From Tubiluchus corallicola (Eukaryota > Priapulida > Priapulimorpha > Priapulimorphida > Tubiluchidae), in the NCBI GenBank assembly GCA_030141605.1, contig JAQGDQ010000016.1, positions 1,006,999 through 1,070,998 of the forward strand: 64,000 bases of DNA, given 5' to 3'. Every line of letters starts with the position of its first letter. The stretch's first letter is position 1. Below, piece by piece: positions 12,308-42,530 of this stretch. Made by a program: the position numbers and the translations under genes. The notes beneath the pieces are model-generated. The model did not search any database and was not told the DNA's origin. It worked only from the letters and a program-made list of their open reading frames with translations.

Positions 12308-15300
12308 TAGCTACTAAGGGAACAGATTTGAAAGGTAACGGTAATGGCATGTCATAAATGCAAAAGCAGTTTGGATGAATGTAACATGACATCAACAAAT
12401 GAGCAATTAAAATGGTCACACTTGATTTCTTCTAAATAATTTAAATTGGTACAATCCTAAAATATGGTCTAAAATTCCTTATAGACAAAATGATAATTGC
12501 TTAATCACGTGACATTATTTGTTTAGCTACTTTGGCATGAGGTTGAGTTTTATGCATATCATCACAATTTTTTAATAGTCTGCATTTAGTCTGTTTTGCA
12601 TTTAATTATTCAAGATTACAACAATAATATAGACTAGCCAAACCCAGTAAAAAATTTTGCACATAAACCTACAAAACAAACCACACCACATCCACAACAC
12701 CACACCACTCACATTACATCACCCACACCATGCTACCTATGTTACGCCCACCCATACCATGCCATCAACACAATTAAAGAAAAATGAGTGCAGATTATAA
12801 AAAGCATAGTTTCCTTACAGATAAACTGACTATAACAAAAGTTTTAGTACTTGTTTTAATAATCTGATTCAATTACAAACAGATTTAAAAAAATGATGTT
12901 GTTTTATTGTAAAATTAGCTTTGTGAATGAAACAAACTGAAGTTTTGAAATTTCAAAATTGATGTTTTTTTGCATTTCTATATATCTGTGCTTATTGTTT
13001 GTAACTGCAGAATTCTAATAATTTAACATTTAGTTTATCTTTGTACTCCTATACATTTATTCACACAAATTCAGGCATCAATTGCTAAAAACTCGTACAC
13101 AAAACTACCGTTTCAAATAATTTATTGGGATGTAACTTGTAAGCAAACAGAAAACTAATCACAATAAGGCTTAACATCCACGTTATGCTGCTATGCTGTG
13201 ATCTACAGTAAATAAACCCATGTTACAAATATGCAACTAATTTCAAGTAGCACATTCTAGCATAACGAGATACTTTTAGTATCCAGTACCACAAACACAT
13301 CCAGCAAAACACAGAATTTTAAATTGTGCCCTAAGTGACAATGTTTGAGTAATACTGGTATTGTAAGAAACCTATACGTATGCAATAATTAATAAATAAA
13401 ATTAGAGAAAGCTCCTTCTTTTACAAATAATTGTGCAGCTTCCTATTGTGTGATCGTTACAATTACAAATATCTTGTACATAAATTGTTAAAAATACATA
13501 AAGAAAACAAATATGGCTAATCCTGCATGAGAAACCAATATTTGTATATTGTGACAATATTTCTATACGATTCGTACTGCTTACTGTAAAGTGGCATTTA
13601 TTATCATGCCGATACGGATGCATTTTCCACCTGCAGAAAAGCATTAATAGGAATAGCTGCAGAAAAAAATAATGCATACACAGGCTGCATAAACGAAACT
13701 TAAAACATATCAACTAAAATGCTATTATAAAAACTAAGTAGTTCAGTTTATTAGTGCTTATAATTCTCGGAATTAGCAAAATCAACAAAATTATTCAATA
13801 GCTTCTGCAGCCTCATTTGCACCTCTATAAAATATATTGCTACTGTGCAAAAATAGAGCTGTTAAATACAGTAAATAAACAATGAAATTCTATGTTTGAT
13901 ATGGCTTGTTATTAAATAATGTCATTACAAATCTACTATTAAAAAGGCCATGCTTACTGCTTAGTCAAAAGTATCTAATCAGAAAGCAATGAAATCAATT
14001 GTACAGTGAGGAGTTCTAAAATAGTCACTGCAATTATCTAGCCTTTTGTTAAAGAAGCCAGTAGCTGTTCAAGCTGAGAGGTAATAGTAGAAAGCAAAAA
14101 TATGGATTCAGGGTCCAAAAAACTACGATTCTTATTATTGATTACTAGTTATAAGGAGTATCTACTGACGTTATTAAAAGACATAATTAGTTTTTATTAA
14201 ATCAAAAGACATGCTTTCCCTTTTGTATCCAAAACAACGTTTACATTTGTGCATGTTCATGTTGTCTGAGTTTGCACATTATATGCTTGATAAAGATGCT
14301 ATTTCAAACAGTTTAACCAGCAGGTGAATCATGCACAGTATATACAATCACTATTTTAAAGCATCTGTTACATCATTAAAAAAAATGGCTACTTGACATT
14401 TATGAACTGATGTGACAGTGCATACATTGCAGTGTCAACCCCACACCATCAAATCAATTAACCAATTACAGCAACATTTCAAACAATGGGACCTACACTC
14501 TACACCCTGCTTGACCTGAGATCCTACAAATAACTATATATACATATTACCACATCAGCTATTCAAGTAATACAGCAACAACATTTAAATAAACCCTAAG
14601 TTTAACTCTTCCTGTCTACAGCCTATCACTGACTTATTAATACATTAATAATATTGATCATTATCAACGATTTGGTTATATTTACAACAGCTACAAATGG
14701 CCAACAATTTTGAAAGTACACCATTAACAATGTTGGAAAGCTTTATTATCACGTACACACATACACACACATATACATACATATATGTATATACACACAC
14801 ATATGCAGCAAATAATCAAAATGTATTTCGATGTTAAAGACAGAAACAATTTTTGATATTAAATGTTACACACAATTTTAGTAGGAGCTTAGAGTTTAAA
14901 GTTAAAGAAATTAACAATTAAAACTTCAACTGCTATCCAAAGTATCAATACAACAAAGATACAGAGATAACAGCTTTCAATTACATTCAATATAATCTTT
15001 TAAGTAATTGCTTGAATTGTTGCATTTGCAAAGAAAAACATATTATAATGTTTCGATGAGCAAGTACAATTTACTGAGCCATAACTGCAATATACCTCCA
15101 GAATAACTTTAACATCAACAAACATAACAAGACAATGATAAATTGATGCACATTTATAAATTTAAGCTTCTACTAGTAAAACTTTCAATGCCATACTTGA
15201 ATTACTTTATAAGAAACTCAACTCTATTGAACATTAAGCAGTAATATACAGTTTTGCAATAACTCTTGTACAAGACTTCACTTAACTTTCACTTTCTTCT

Positions 15301-15533
15301 GTTAAAAGAGTTTATAAATTATTAGTCTAGAAAATGTGAGAATACTCTTTTTTTTACAAACTACACTCTTCATGTTATGACTACTCTATTTTCTTCAAAT
15401 TCCTAGATAAATATTCTCGATTCCTAGCTAGACAAATTTGTGTGCACAGGATTCACTGACAAAAAAGATTTTAATTTTAATAATTTTATAATTACAAATT
15501 TTTGCTCCTAACGCTCATCCGAGGACTAAAAGG
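12308..15533. other. Convergent intergenic region and 3' UTRs of DUOXA and ZFR
   Basis: No coding sequence was recognised between the DUOXA stop (12307) and the ZFR stop (15534). The DNA is AT-rich. It contains a CCACACC-rich tract at 12660-12770 and a short CA/TA microsatellite at 14752-14805. An AATAAA at about 13211 could serve DUOXA, but I could not assign either poly(A) site. Confidence 0.6.
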
Positions 15534-33588
<18,055 letters not shown>

Positions 33589-33746
33589 CGATCATGCTGA
33601 TGAAAATTGTTAAACTTGAACAGTAAACGCTGTTGAATTCACCCACTGGGTTTCACCTTCTCTTTTTCGACATAACAAAATGTTACAGGATGCTCACTTT
33701 TAACGATACGCTCAAGGAAATGTATAACACTAATCGTTTAATAGTT

Positions 33747-34134
33747 AGGGGTGAGCATTCTCTACCAGAAAAAGAATTCGAATCGAACAGAACTTCAGTG
33801 TTTCGCATTCGAACTGAATTCGAATTGAGATTGAATGATTTTCGAACAAGTTTTCGAACCGCCAGTAAAAATTAGTATTACAAAGATCATGCATATTACT
33901 TGATTTTTTTCTGCAATAAAACGACTAGTAATTTGTTTAAAGTTTTGCACAGAAATCACAGCTAAATTATGCTAATTGAATGATGTTTCAATCGTTTTAA
34001 TGATCAGGAACATATGTGATTGAAGTGCTGAATTATTTGAATCTATAGTTTTGGATTCGAATCGAGTTCGAACTAATAAAACTCGTTCGAATTCGATTCG
34101 AATGTTCGAACTCGAACGTTGGATGCTCGCTCCT
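33747..34134 (+). mobile_element. MITE-like element with GGGTGAGCATTC ends, copy 1
   Basis: The left end reads aggggtgagcattctct and the right end, reverse-complemented, aggagcgagcatcc, forming an imperfect terminal inverted repeat over about 388 bp. The inside is rich in TTCGAATTCGAA-type palindromes. There is no coding sequence and I could not define a clean target-site duplication. A related copy in inverse orientation lies at 35370-35744. Confidence 0.7.
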
Positions 34135-34559
34135 ATGAATAGTATGATATGATAGTATAATATCAATAATCATACAATAGTAGCATATCCCTTCTATGAG
34201 ATTATTAAATTTTATCAAATAATGTGGCTATACACACATTAATTTTTTAGTGTAGTATGACAGGAATAAATTCAGAAAATTATTCATCCTGTTCAGAAAA
34301 CACGTGTTAGGTAAACAAGTTATCACGAAACAGTTCTAAAAAACTCAGTCTAATACTGAGGTAAACTCAGTGGTATGGGGTCAGGCAATACGAAACTTAG
34401 TAAACTAAAGTTCACCACATGTTATGATATCACTAGCTGAATGAAATCAATTAAATGGCTAATCTCGTTAAGGGCAAAAATCTCTGAAACCCAAAAAGTT
34501 GAAATATAATCAGGATTGTAAGATCTATGTGTGCATAGTAGTGTTGAAGTCTGGTGATG

Positions 34560-35170
34560 GAGACAATGCAATTTTATTCCAAATCCTCGGAATTAATCAA
34601 TTAATTAGTCAATTAATTAACACAACGAGTTACCACAATTTTTGTTTTGAACCAATGACATCCCTAGATAATAGATAGCTAATCAAGAGAATAATTTGAA
34701 TTTCAACTATTGGGACCTGGAAAGGTGAAATTTCTGTCAAACTAAAATTTGTATATTAAATGGTTCTAATTAATGAACTCATAGTTAACAAATTGCCACA
34801 TTTTTTGAGCAAATAACATTCTACATTGGTTAAACCTGACCTTTAGAATTGTCTTACTAAATTGCAACTCAACTAGATATCAGAACATGAGTTTAGATCA
34901 ATTCAAAATTATTTAATTAAACTTGCTCTAACTGATTGACTAATATTAATATGTTAACTAATCATCATTTAAATCTCAAGTCAAATAGTTCATGAAAACA
35001 TACAATTCAAATCAGTTTGAAATTAATTAATTAATTAAACAGCTAATGAGTTCTACAGATTTTTCTCTTTGAACCAATGACATCCTAGCTAATTATCATG
35101 CTAAGTCTGAACTCAATAGGGTCACGGTAGAATGAAATTTGTATCAATTTAAAATCAATTAATCAATAAC
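34560..35170 (+). repeat. Degenerate tandem array, period about 140 bp
   Basis: The box TTTGAACCAATGACATC near 34650 recurs near 35075, with weaker related units between (around 34780 and 34920), each flanked by AATTAATTAA tracts. This suggests four or so decayed units of about 140 bp. Unit borders are approximate. Confidence 0.5.
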
Positions 35171-35369
35171 AGGTGTGGTAGTTGAATGCTCGGAGTGGAG
35201 CTTCATTTTTGATGCAACCGAATTCCAAAGTTTGGGCAATTTCAAAAATTTTTATCCTGGACTGAGTAAACTGTAAATATGTTCAGCAGCTCCTGTTACT
35301 TCTTCATATTTATTTTATATGTAGAAAAACCAATTAGCAGGCCAGTAATTATAATAGGCTGAGCTAACC

Positions 35370-35744
35370 TCCTCTTCTTTTCGAACGAGTTTTTTAAGTT
35401 CGAATTCGATTCGTATCTAAAATTATAGATTCGAATAATTCAGCATTTCAGCCACACACGTTCTTTATCATGAAAATGTTTGAAACAGTATGCAATTAAA
35501 GCAATTTGGCTGCAGTTTGTGTAAAAAGCTTTTAACAAACTAATGGTGGTTTTACTGCAGAACAAAATCAAATAATATGCATGATCTTTGTAAGGTCACT
35601 TTTTACTAGTGGTTCGAAGACTGCTTCAAAAATCTTTAAAACTCAATTCGAATTCGATTCGGATACGAAATACTGAAATTCGGTTCGAATTCGAAAGTGA
35701 CAAATTCGATTCGAATTCGCTTTCTGGTAGAGAATGCTCACCCT
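35370..35744 (-). mobile_element. MITE-like element with GGGTGAGCATTC ends, copy 2 (inverted)
   Basis: The end at 35730-35744 (gagaatgctcaccctt) is the reverse complement of the left end of the copy at 33747, and the interior has the same TTCGAATTCGAA-rich texture and shared boxes (ATAGATTCGAATAATTCAGCA). The other end, near 35370, is decayed. Length is similar to copy 1. Together the two copies bracket the tandem array at 34560-35170. Confidence 0.65.
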
Positions 35745-36880
35745 TAACACATTGCATAATCACAATGTTGTGGCAGCAATGGTAGCACTCATCCATGAAC
35801 TTCTGGTGCGTACAGTAGTTCTGGATGTCACATGCCAGTCATCAACATGGAACCAATATGGGAAAAGTTAACTCTTTTTTAAGAAAGTGGATAGCTGCAG
35901 AATTTTTGGTGCATTTACTTTAATTCAACACTTATTAAAGCTTAAATGGTTACTTATGAACATGCCTGTGCCCCTGATACGAAATATCTTCAGAGCGAAA
36001 ACCTGCCTTTGCGTCTTGCGTGTTAATTATGTTAACGTTGGGCTTTCAGTTTCATTTCGTGAGTTTTTTTTAATTAATATAGATGTCATTCCTCGCAGTT
36101 AGTAGAGTACGTTTTGCAGCTTTTGTGTTACTTGTAAACTAAAATGTCAAAGTTTCCATTATTTTTCACTTGGGGTTTTTTGGCACAGCAGCAGTTATTT
36201 CAGTAATTGTCAAGAACTACTCAAACTCAGGTCGACGTTATTCAAAGCGTTTAGTTTCGAATTTCGTTACCACCTGTATCAGCTCAAACTGCTACTACAG
36301 TTTGTTGAGACATTGAGTTCTCATCGCCAGTAAACCTGTGGTTCGGTTTGTCCCCTTGCTTTTGACAGCTGAGTGGTTCAGGGTTAGATGCCTATTCATT
36401 GATGACTTGCTGTCACAGCCAATATTACCAGTTATGTCTGTTATGACTATGAAAACACGTGATGAGGAGATTCTAAATTAAAAAACTTGCCTGAATTCTA
36501 TCCTGTGTCCCTCATGCTAGTTGCGACTTCGTAACAAGTGCTCCATCTTCCTACCATTACATGCTGGTATAAAAATTACACTTGCTAGTGTACAATATCC
36601 TCATAATGGATCGAATCATCACAATGCAGAGGGACATTATAGAGAGGGTGAATAAAAATGACATTTTGCATACAGTATTATTTATGTGGCATGTGAGTGT
36701 TAAGGATGCATTAAGCAGTTGCTTATAATAGATTATAGCTAATGTTACCTGTTTTCCCAGAAATTGTAAATTAGTGCTTTGACATTTTTTTGTCTTTCGT
36801 CCCTTCTGTGTGAAAGGCTTAATAAAAAATGTGACTAAAGTTTACTATTTCCCACACACAAAATATTAATTCGTGAAGCA

Positions 36881-36995
36881 GATTAGGATTAAGGGTAGGA
36901 TTAGGATTAGGGTTGGAACTGGGGTTAGGGATAGGATTAGGGTTGGGTTAGGGTTAGGGTTAAGAGTAAAGTTCGGGTTAGGGTTAGTGTTAGAG
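36881..36995 (+). repeat. Interstitial telomere-like repeats (degenerate TTAGGG)
   Basis: Some fifteen or more TTAGGG, TTAGGA or TTGGGTTAGGG-type units are packed into about 115 bp (for example gggttagggttagggtta near 36945). This is the animal telomere motif in degenerate interstitial form, just 5' of the mS38-like coding exon. Confidence 0.85.
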
Positions 36996-37280
36996 TATTT
37001 AGATTGTATGGGGAATTGTGAACTCCTTCCAAAAATGCACTTGTACTAAGTTTTTTAAAAAAAATCAAAATCTGTGTTTTTAAATTACATGGTCTGTTTC
37101 TAAAGGTTATGACATTTTTTAATGTGGTTCTGAACATATTTAATTTGAAATTTATGTGATTCTTTGGCAATAAGTAAAAGCCATGGCACCTGAATACAAG
37201 TTTTCATAACTGGTTTTTCAGATATTGGTGTTCTAGTGCCACATGAATTTTTCACAAGCATTTGTTTTTGTTTCTTACAG

Positions 37281-38530
37281 GTAATTTATCATTACATTGT
37301 GGTGGCATTAATAATGTTCACCATTGGCAAAAGGCTTCATCATCATTGTGGCTTTCCAGCAGACTTCTATGGAGACCTGAACAAGACAGTGAAAAACTTA
37401 TGACAAGTTCAAGCTTAACAAGTCATTTAATGACATTTTATCCTAGCAAAGAAAGTGTTAGCACTCTGAACCCAATTCAGCTGTTAGAATTTCAGCATTT
37501 TAAACTTACAGATAGTGAATTAAAAATCTCCTGTTTAGATTTTATCAGAACTGCCTCTACATTGAAAAATACTGTGGACTACAAGTGCCCATCAAAAACG
37601 ATGTCACATTTTCCATTTGTGTATACTGTCCCTGGTGCTGCAGTTATTGAGAAAATGTTGCCAACAACACATTCTATGGAGTGTTTCGATCCGGAGGTGT
37701 CTTATTGTCCTATGGAGATGCCAGAGCGAATGAATTCTGGTGAAATGTTGGTACGTGGTAAATTACCTTGTGGCCTGCTGAAAATACGCAGACGCAAAAT
37801 GAATAAGCACAAACTTAGAAAACTGCGCAAGAGGATGAAATTCATATGGCGAAGGGTAAGCTTCTTCAGTTTAAAAGTATTAGGCCTGCTAACTTTCCTA
37901 AAGCTAATGAAGTGGTTGGGAAATTTAAGTTAATTTAATTTACTGACCATTTTAAATGCATGTTACACGATTATCAATTGCATCATAATAAATATAAAAA
38001 ATATATATATATATATATATATATGCATCAATATAAAAGTCCTCATTAAGAGCACGGTAGTCTTAAAAGTCTGAATATATTTCTAAAATATATAAATCAT
38101 ATATATAAATATATATGAATAAAAATATAGCTCATTAAAAGTTCACTGAGTTAGAAAACTGAGTATAATAATGCTAATTTTGCTAAAATTCATTTTGTTC
38201 ATTTAACTTTTTAACATTGTCAAATGTAGATTATCTGGAAGTTTCAACTTCAAGGATTTCTGTTGCAATTCGGTAATAATTATGGTCTGCATGTTTTAGG
38301 CAGAATTAAAGAAGGAACAAAAGAAAGAGAAGGCATTCCAGGCTGAACTTGCTATGATCCTCAAAAAAGCAGAAGATTTTAATGCTGAACAGGAAGTTAC
38401 TACAATGTTAAAGAAATACAATGATGCTCTGTATTGGCAAGCAAATCCGCCTAAGAAAGTTCCTCGGGTACCACCAGGTCACTCTATTATACCACCACCA
38501 CCTCGTCAAGCGTATGAGTTTGAGGAGTGA
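37281..38530 (+). CDS. AURKAIP1: mS38 / AURKAIP1-like mitochondrial small-subunit ribosomal protein, first exon missing
   Basis: Two coding exons are supported: 37281-37855 and 38300-38530, joined by a GT-AG intron in phase 0. The family hallmark is the basic block LKIRRRKMNKHKLRKLRKRM, which closely matches the C-terminal COX24/mS38 motif of AURKAIP1, a subunit of the mitochondrial ribosome that contacts the decoding region. The upstream 170 residues are poorly conserved, as expected of an mS38 N-terminus that includes the targeting peptide. After the block comes an acidic/Lys-rich helix and a proline-rich tail (VPPGHSIIPPPPRQAYEFEE) unlike the vertebrate end. Exon 37281 begins one nucleotide after a codon boundary and has no ATG before 37401, so a 5' exon must lie upstream; I did not find it with the right phase. 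Confidence 0.82.
37995..38120. repeat. TA microsatellites in mS38-like intron
   Basis: There is a pure (AT)n run at 38002-38024 and broken ATATATA tracts around 38085-38120. A similar (TA)n lies at 39680-39703. Confidence 0.85.
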
Positions 38531-41190
38531 TATTTGTAATAGTTGCTGGAGGGATATGGCTGTGACAAAATTGGTAATTCATTGTGTACTTACAAAATTA
38601 ATTTTGAAAAGTAAATCGTTCAAAAATTAGAATATGGCACCTCTTTGAGGAATTTCGCTTAGTTTTATTTATACTGTTGTTACCGTTTATCGTTCAGCTA
38701 ATTTTTCTATACAGTAGGCACTGCTTAATAGACTCAGTTTGGGATGAAAATGCTTCGACCCAATCAACCGAGTAAATCCATTAACCGACAGACATAGTAT
38801 TACTAATATAGAAGTATGAATCATCAGCTTAGTATGCACCTCAAAGGCTTTTAATGAATTCTAGAAACAAAATGTTTCTAAAGTTTCAAAAGCAAACCAT
38901 GAGGCAAATGTTTAAAAGTTTGCCTTATAGAAATTCGTGGGTAACGATGTTAATTGCAGTGGATGTGCAGGTCAAAGCAAAACCACTAGGCTAGCGTATT
39001 AGCGTATGATAAATGTTCCTGCTTACTAACAAAATGGTATTTAACATAATTCTTTCTACGTACAGTAGAGCACAAAAGCTAATTAAGATGACATGAAAGT
39101 CATAGAAGCTTATTAGTCACACAAAAGTGTCTTATTGAAGCACGTGAAACAGACATATTGAGACAACGATGCGGATTATTTGAATCTATTATATAGTTAG
39201 TTTTTATATAGATTTGAATAGAAGTGGTCTGTGCCAGATATTTTTGAGTCAACTAGGCGACTGATTCTGTTAACCGTGAATCTAATAAACAGCACCTACT
39301 GTACTAAAAAATAATTAAAGCTGTCTAATTTCACTTGACAGTATTATTATTAGGTCTCCCTGATGGAAAATTGTGTATTAGTATATTAATTCTAGCACTT
39401 TTATTCAAAATACCTAGCTATAACCTGTGGCCAGGGTCAATACTATTTTTTACATTTGACAGAATGCAATAATTGTTTTTTATTCACTTTTTTGTATGTC
39501 TTTCAATTCTTGCATTTACCTGCGATGGATATTACAAGAGAAATAAACAACTCTTTCCTGTTTTCACTGACGTGTTGATTTTTCAATGTTACCAAGTTGT
39601 ACCAACATCATTGAACAACTTAATTAATGAGACAAAAATGAGCTCTTTTACAATAGACCCTTGTACACCTTTTTTCTATATATATATATATATATATATA
39701 TACTGAATTGTTGTATAAGAAGTTACAAAATGTCTATAAATTGGGAATACATTTGGATAGAAAATTCTTTTATTGTAAATAATGGTTTATAATGTGAGGC
39801 CATATCTGTGCTTCAGAATAGAATTTTTTCCACAACACGTGGTTAATTGCTATAAAACAGCTAAGTAATCTTTCAACATTTTTCTTTTTATAGAGTTTAT
39901 AGAGTTTGGCACACTGCAGCTAATATCCAGCATTGTGCTTGGCTTAATAACGATAGTGGTTGTGTCAGAACTGTAACCTAATCATTTGCATGGTTAAGGA
40001 CAGTCTGGTAAGATGACACACTCACCTGCAGAAAGTTTTAGCCACTCTCTCGTCATAAACATTCCCTCCCTCAATGAGAGAAGATAACTTGATAGTAGAG
40101 CAGGATCCCAGTAGTAGAGATAAGGTATAGAGAGAGAGATACATTTGCGAGATAGAGTAGAGACAAGGCACAGGACCCCGGAAGTCACATCATTGCATGC
40201 CACTGTCACAAAGACTTGCTATTGCAATCATTAACATACTATGACTGTAACAGGGCTGAAATTCATATGCACCCGCTAGCTCAATGTTGTAACGACTAGT
40301 GTAGTTAGTCAGTTCCTAGTTCCAAATAGCTGAATCAGGTAAGATATTAATTGTTTACACGCAATGTATACGTGTTATGAATGTTCGTTGACAGAAAATG
40401 TGGTTTTGGTTCTCTTTTTACGATGTATAAGAACAACTTATTTTTGCATCCATCAGGCATTCATGACAGATTGACTTGTGCTAGTGATTCTATGCACAGT
40501 GAAAGCATTAAATCGGCTTGAACGTTATGGGTGATTAAAGCCAAATCATTGGCAGTATATGAGTGCTTATAAAACTCTGTGAAGCAGACATTCAAGAAAG
40601 GCCTAGTGCAGTTTTTTGCACTGGAAATGAAAAACATGGAAATCAAACATTAACTGTTCAAAGAAAATGTACGACATTAGTAAAATACAAACATCATATA
40701 CAAAAAGTAAAATGTGTTTGACCGATCTCTTGTCTTCTTATTACTTTTTGCTAAAATAATTTAATAGTAGTTACACTTAAATTAGTTTCTACTTAGGCAA
40801 AATATCTATTTTTGCAAATTCACATTTTGTCTTCTGTTCAGAGACTAGTGATTTCTAGAGATTACTAGTCCCTTGAACTAGTGTGCCATTTTCATGAATT
40901 TAAACCCTTGTGCAAGAAATATCACTTCATTTGTCAAACATTCTGAGCATTTTTAATAGAGAGAGGCAGTGTAAAATGTGGCTAAGCTACTACTGCTGGT
41001 TCATTATTTCATCTTAGGAGACATAAGTTTTAAAAACTATGATTATATTTGTATACAATTACGTGTACTTAGGGTTTCAATACAAATATATTGGTGTGAG
41101 CCACTAACAACAAGTTGTAAATTTTTAGGTTTAGTCTTGATTATTAATAACCAACTTTACTAATTTATCTCAAATTGAAAACTTATCAAA
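38531..41190. other. Intergenic region, no gene recognised
   Basis: This AT-rich sequence lies between convergent genes (mS38-like on plus, alkaline phosphatase on minus). It contains the 3' UTRs, an AATAAA near 39287 and a (TA)n at 39680-39703. A GAGA-rich patch lies around 40060-40170. Open frames here are short and unlike any family known to me. Confidence 0.6.
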
Positions 41191-42395
41191 CTACAACTGT
41201 AAAAGTTTTGTCAGCATTAGCAACACGCATATCACTATTACGGCACTTGGATATCGTCCTCTTACTCCTCTGTCCAGTCCTCCTCTGTCCAGCCCATCTT
41301 CCTGATGTGGATAGATATCTTTGTAAATTATAGTGGTTGTTGTTGCTGCCCTATCATGACAATTATCCAGGTACTCGCCAATGCATGCTGCATATGTCAT
41401 TGCATGCATTATGTAACTTTGCTCTTGAGTGCCTTGAAACAGATGTGACCATGGTCCAATGGCATACATTGGTACGTCTTCTCCGGCGTGGGCTCCACTT
41501 CTTCGTGGAGCAACAGCTTGTTGCTTGTATTCAGGATTGCCTGCAAAAGCCATGTGCTGAATATAAATTTATTAATATTGCACAGTGCTATATATTTATA
41601 TATATATATTTGTGTTAGATGGTGGCACTTGTCAACAAGCTTTCAACAATCAAACTTGCTGACAAACCTTACATGTCCAATTTTGATGATACAGTCATTG
41701 AATCTGGGGATAGATTGGAAGTTCAACTTACTTCAGATAAAAATAATTGTACAAGCCATCACGACACAACATAAACAGCAAAAATAAAAAAAACGCATAC
41801 TCAAAAGCATTAACTTTAAGGCTTAAGTACGTCAGTACAGGAATGACAACACAACTTTAACTAACATGTGACTGTAAAGCTGTCTCGTCTGTTACTTCCC
41901 CAACAGTAACGGAAATTTGAGATTTTATTACTATAATATAGATTGTGTAATACGCAGTTTAATTTTATTGTTTGGTCATTGTGTAATAGGAGTGGTAGCA
42001 TGCATCACATATCATCAGTGTAACGTGCATGACAGCGAGCTTACATTGTTGGAGATAGACTTTCAAACGATCTAGGCAGTATTCCGACTGAAATATTCAT
42101 TTAAGTGTTACTGGTAAACTTGTTTGTTTACTTAAGGATTGAGGGCTTGGTCAGTAACCATAATGTTCTTATTGGTCTCAAGAAGCTACTTTTCTTGACT
42201 GAATATAAGACAGGTCAAGGCCTATTAGTTCACAACTTAAAAAACGACGTCTTTGTTAACATTGGCGAAGTTATTTACCCGTGTCTACTCCTGTAATGTT
42301 TGGTCTGCCGTCAGGTCCTATTTCAAATCCTGGAGCCAATCCATAAAGCAGTGTCGTATAGGGCTTTTTATCGATCTTCGAAATTCCACCTAGAC
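41191..42395 (-). CDS. Alkaline phosphatase, GPI-anchored, C-terminal two exons only
   Basis: Exons (minus): 42395-42279 and 41540-41191, with a GT-AG intron and matching phase. Alkaline phosphatases are zinc/magnesium phosphomonoesterases at the outer cell surface. The first exon reads LGGISKIDKKPYTTLLYGLA. The second contains VDTGNPEYKQQA across the junction, then the family's conserved metal-site region HAGEDVPMYAIGPWSHLFQG, whose first His is the usual zinc ligand, and EQSYIMHAMTYAACIGEYL. The tail ends with a hydrophobic segment (SAVIVICVLLMLTKLLQL) directly before the stop, as for a GPI-anchor signal. About the first 350 residues, including the nucleophilic Ser and most metal ligands, are not in the window. 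The sequence upstream (minus direction) runs into the palindromic element at 42964-47788 and then into the divergent RhoGEF gene, so this may be a truncated gene. Confidence 0.9.
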
Positions 42396-42469
42396 CTAGA
42401 AAAATCTATTTTTCAAATTTATTTCAAACTTTAAAGCATAAACTAAAGATTTAATGATGGCCTTAATGT

Positions 42470-42530
42470 TTCTAAGGTGCGCGCGCTCGTGTGTGTGTGT
42501 GTGTGTGTGCGCGCGCGCGCGTGTGTGGCT
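42470..42530. repeat. (GC)n/(GT)n alternating purine-pyrimidine tract
   Basis: The tract reads gcgcgcgctcg, then (tg)n, (gc)n and (gt)n, about 55 bp of nearly perfect purine-pyrimidine alternation, the classic Z-DNA-prone composition. A shorter similar patch is at 42658-42688. Confidence 0.85.

Larger units (their letters stand above)
33589..37280. other. Intergenic region between ZFR and mS38-like gene
   Basis: The two genes diverge from here, so it must contain the ZFR promoter and 5' UTR and probably exon 1 of the mS38-like gene. The rest is repetitive: inverted MITE-like elements, a degenerate tandem array and telomere-like repeats, each listed separately. No other gene was recognised. 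Confidence 0.6.
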
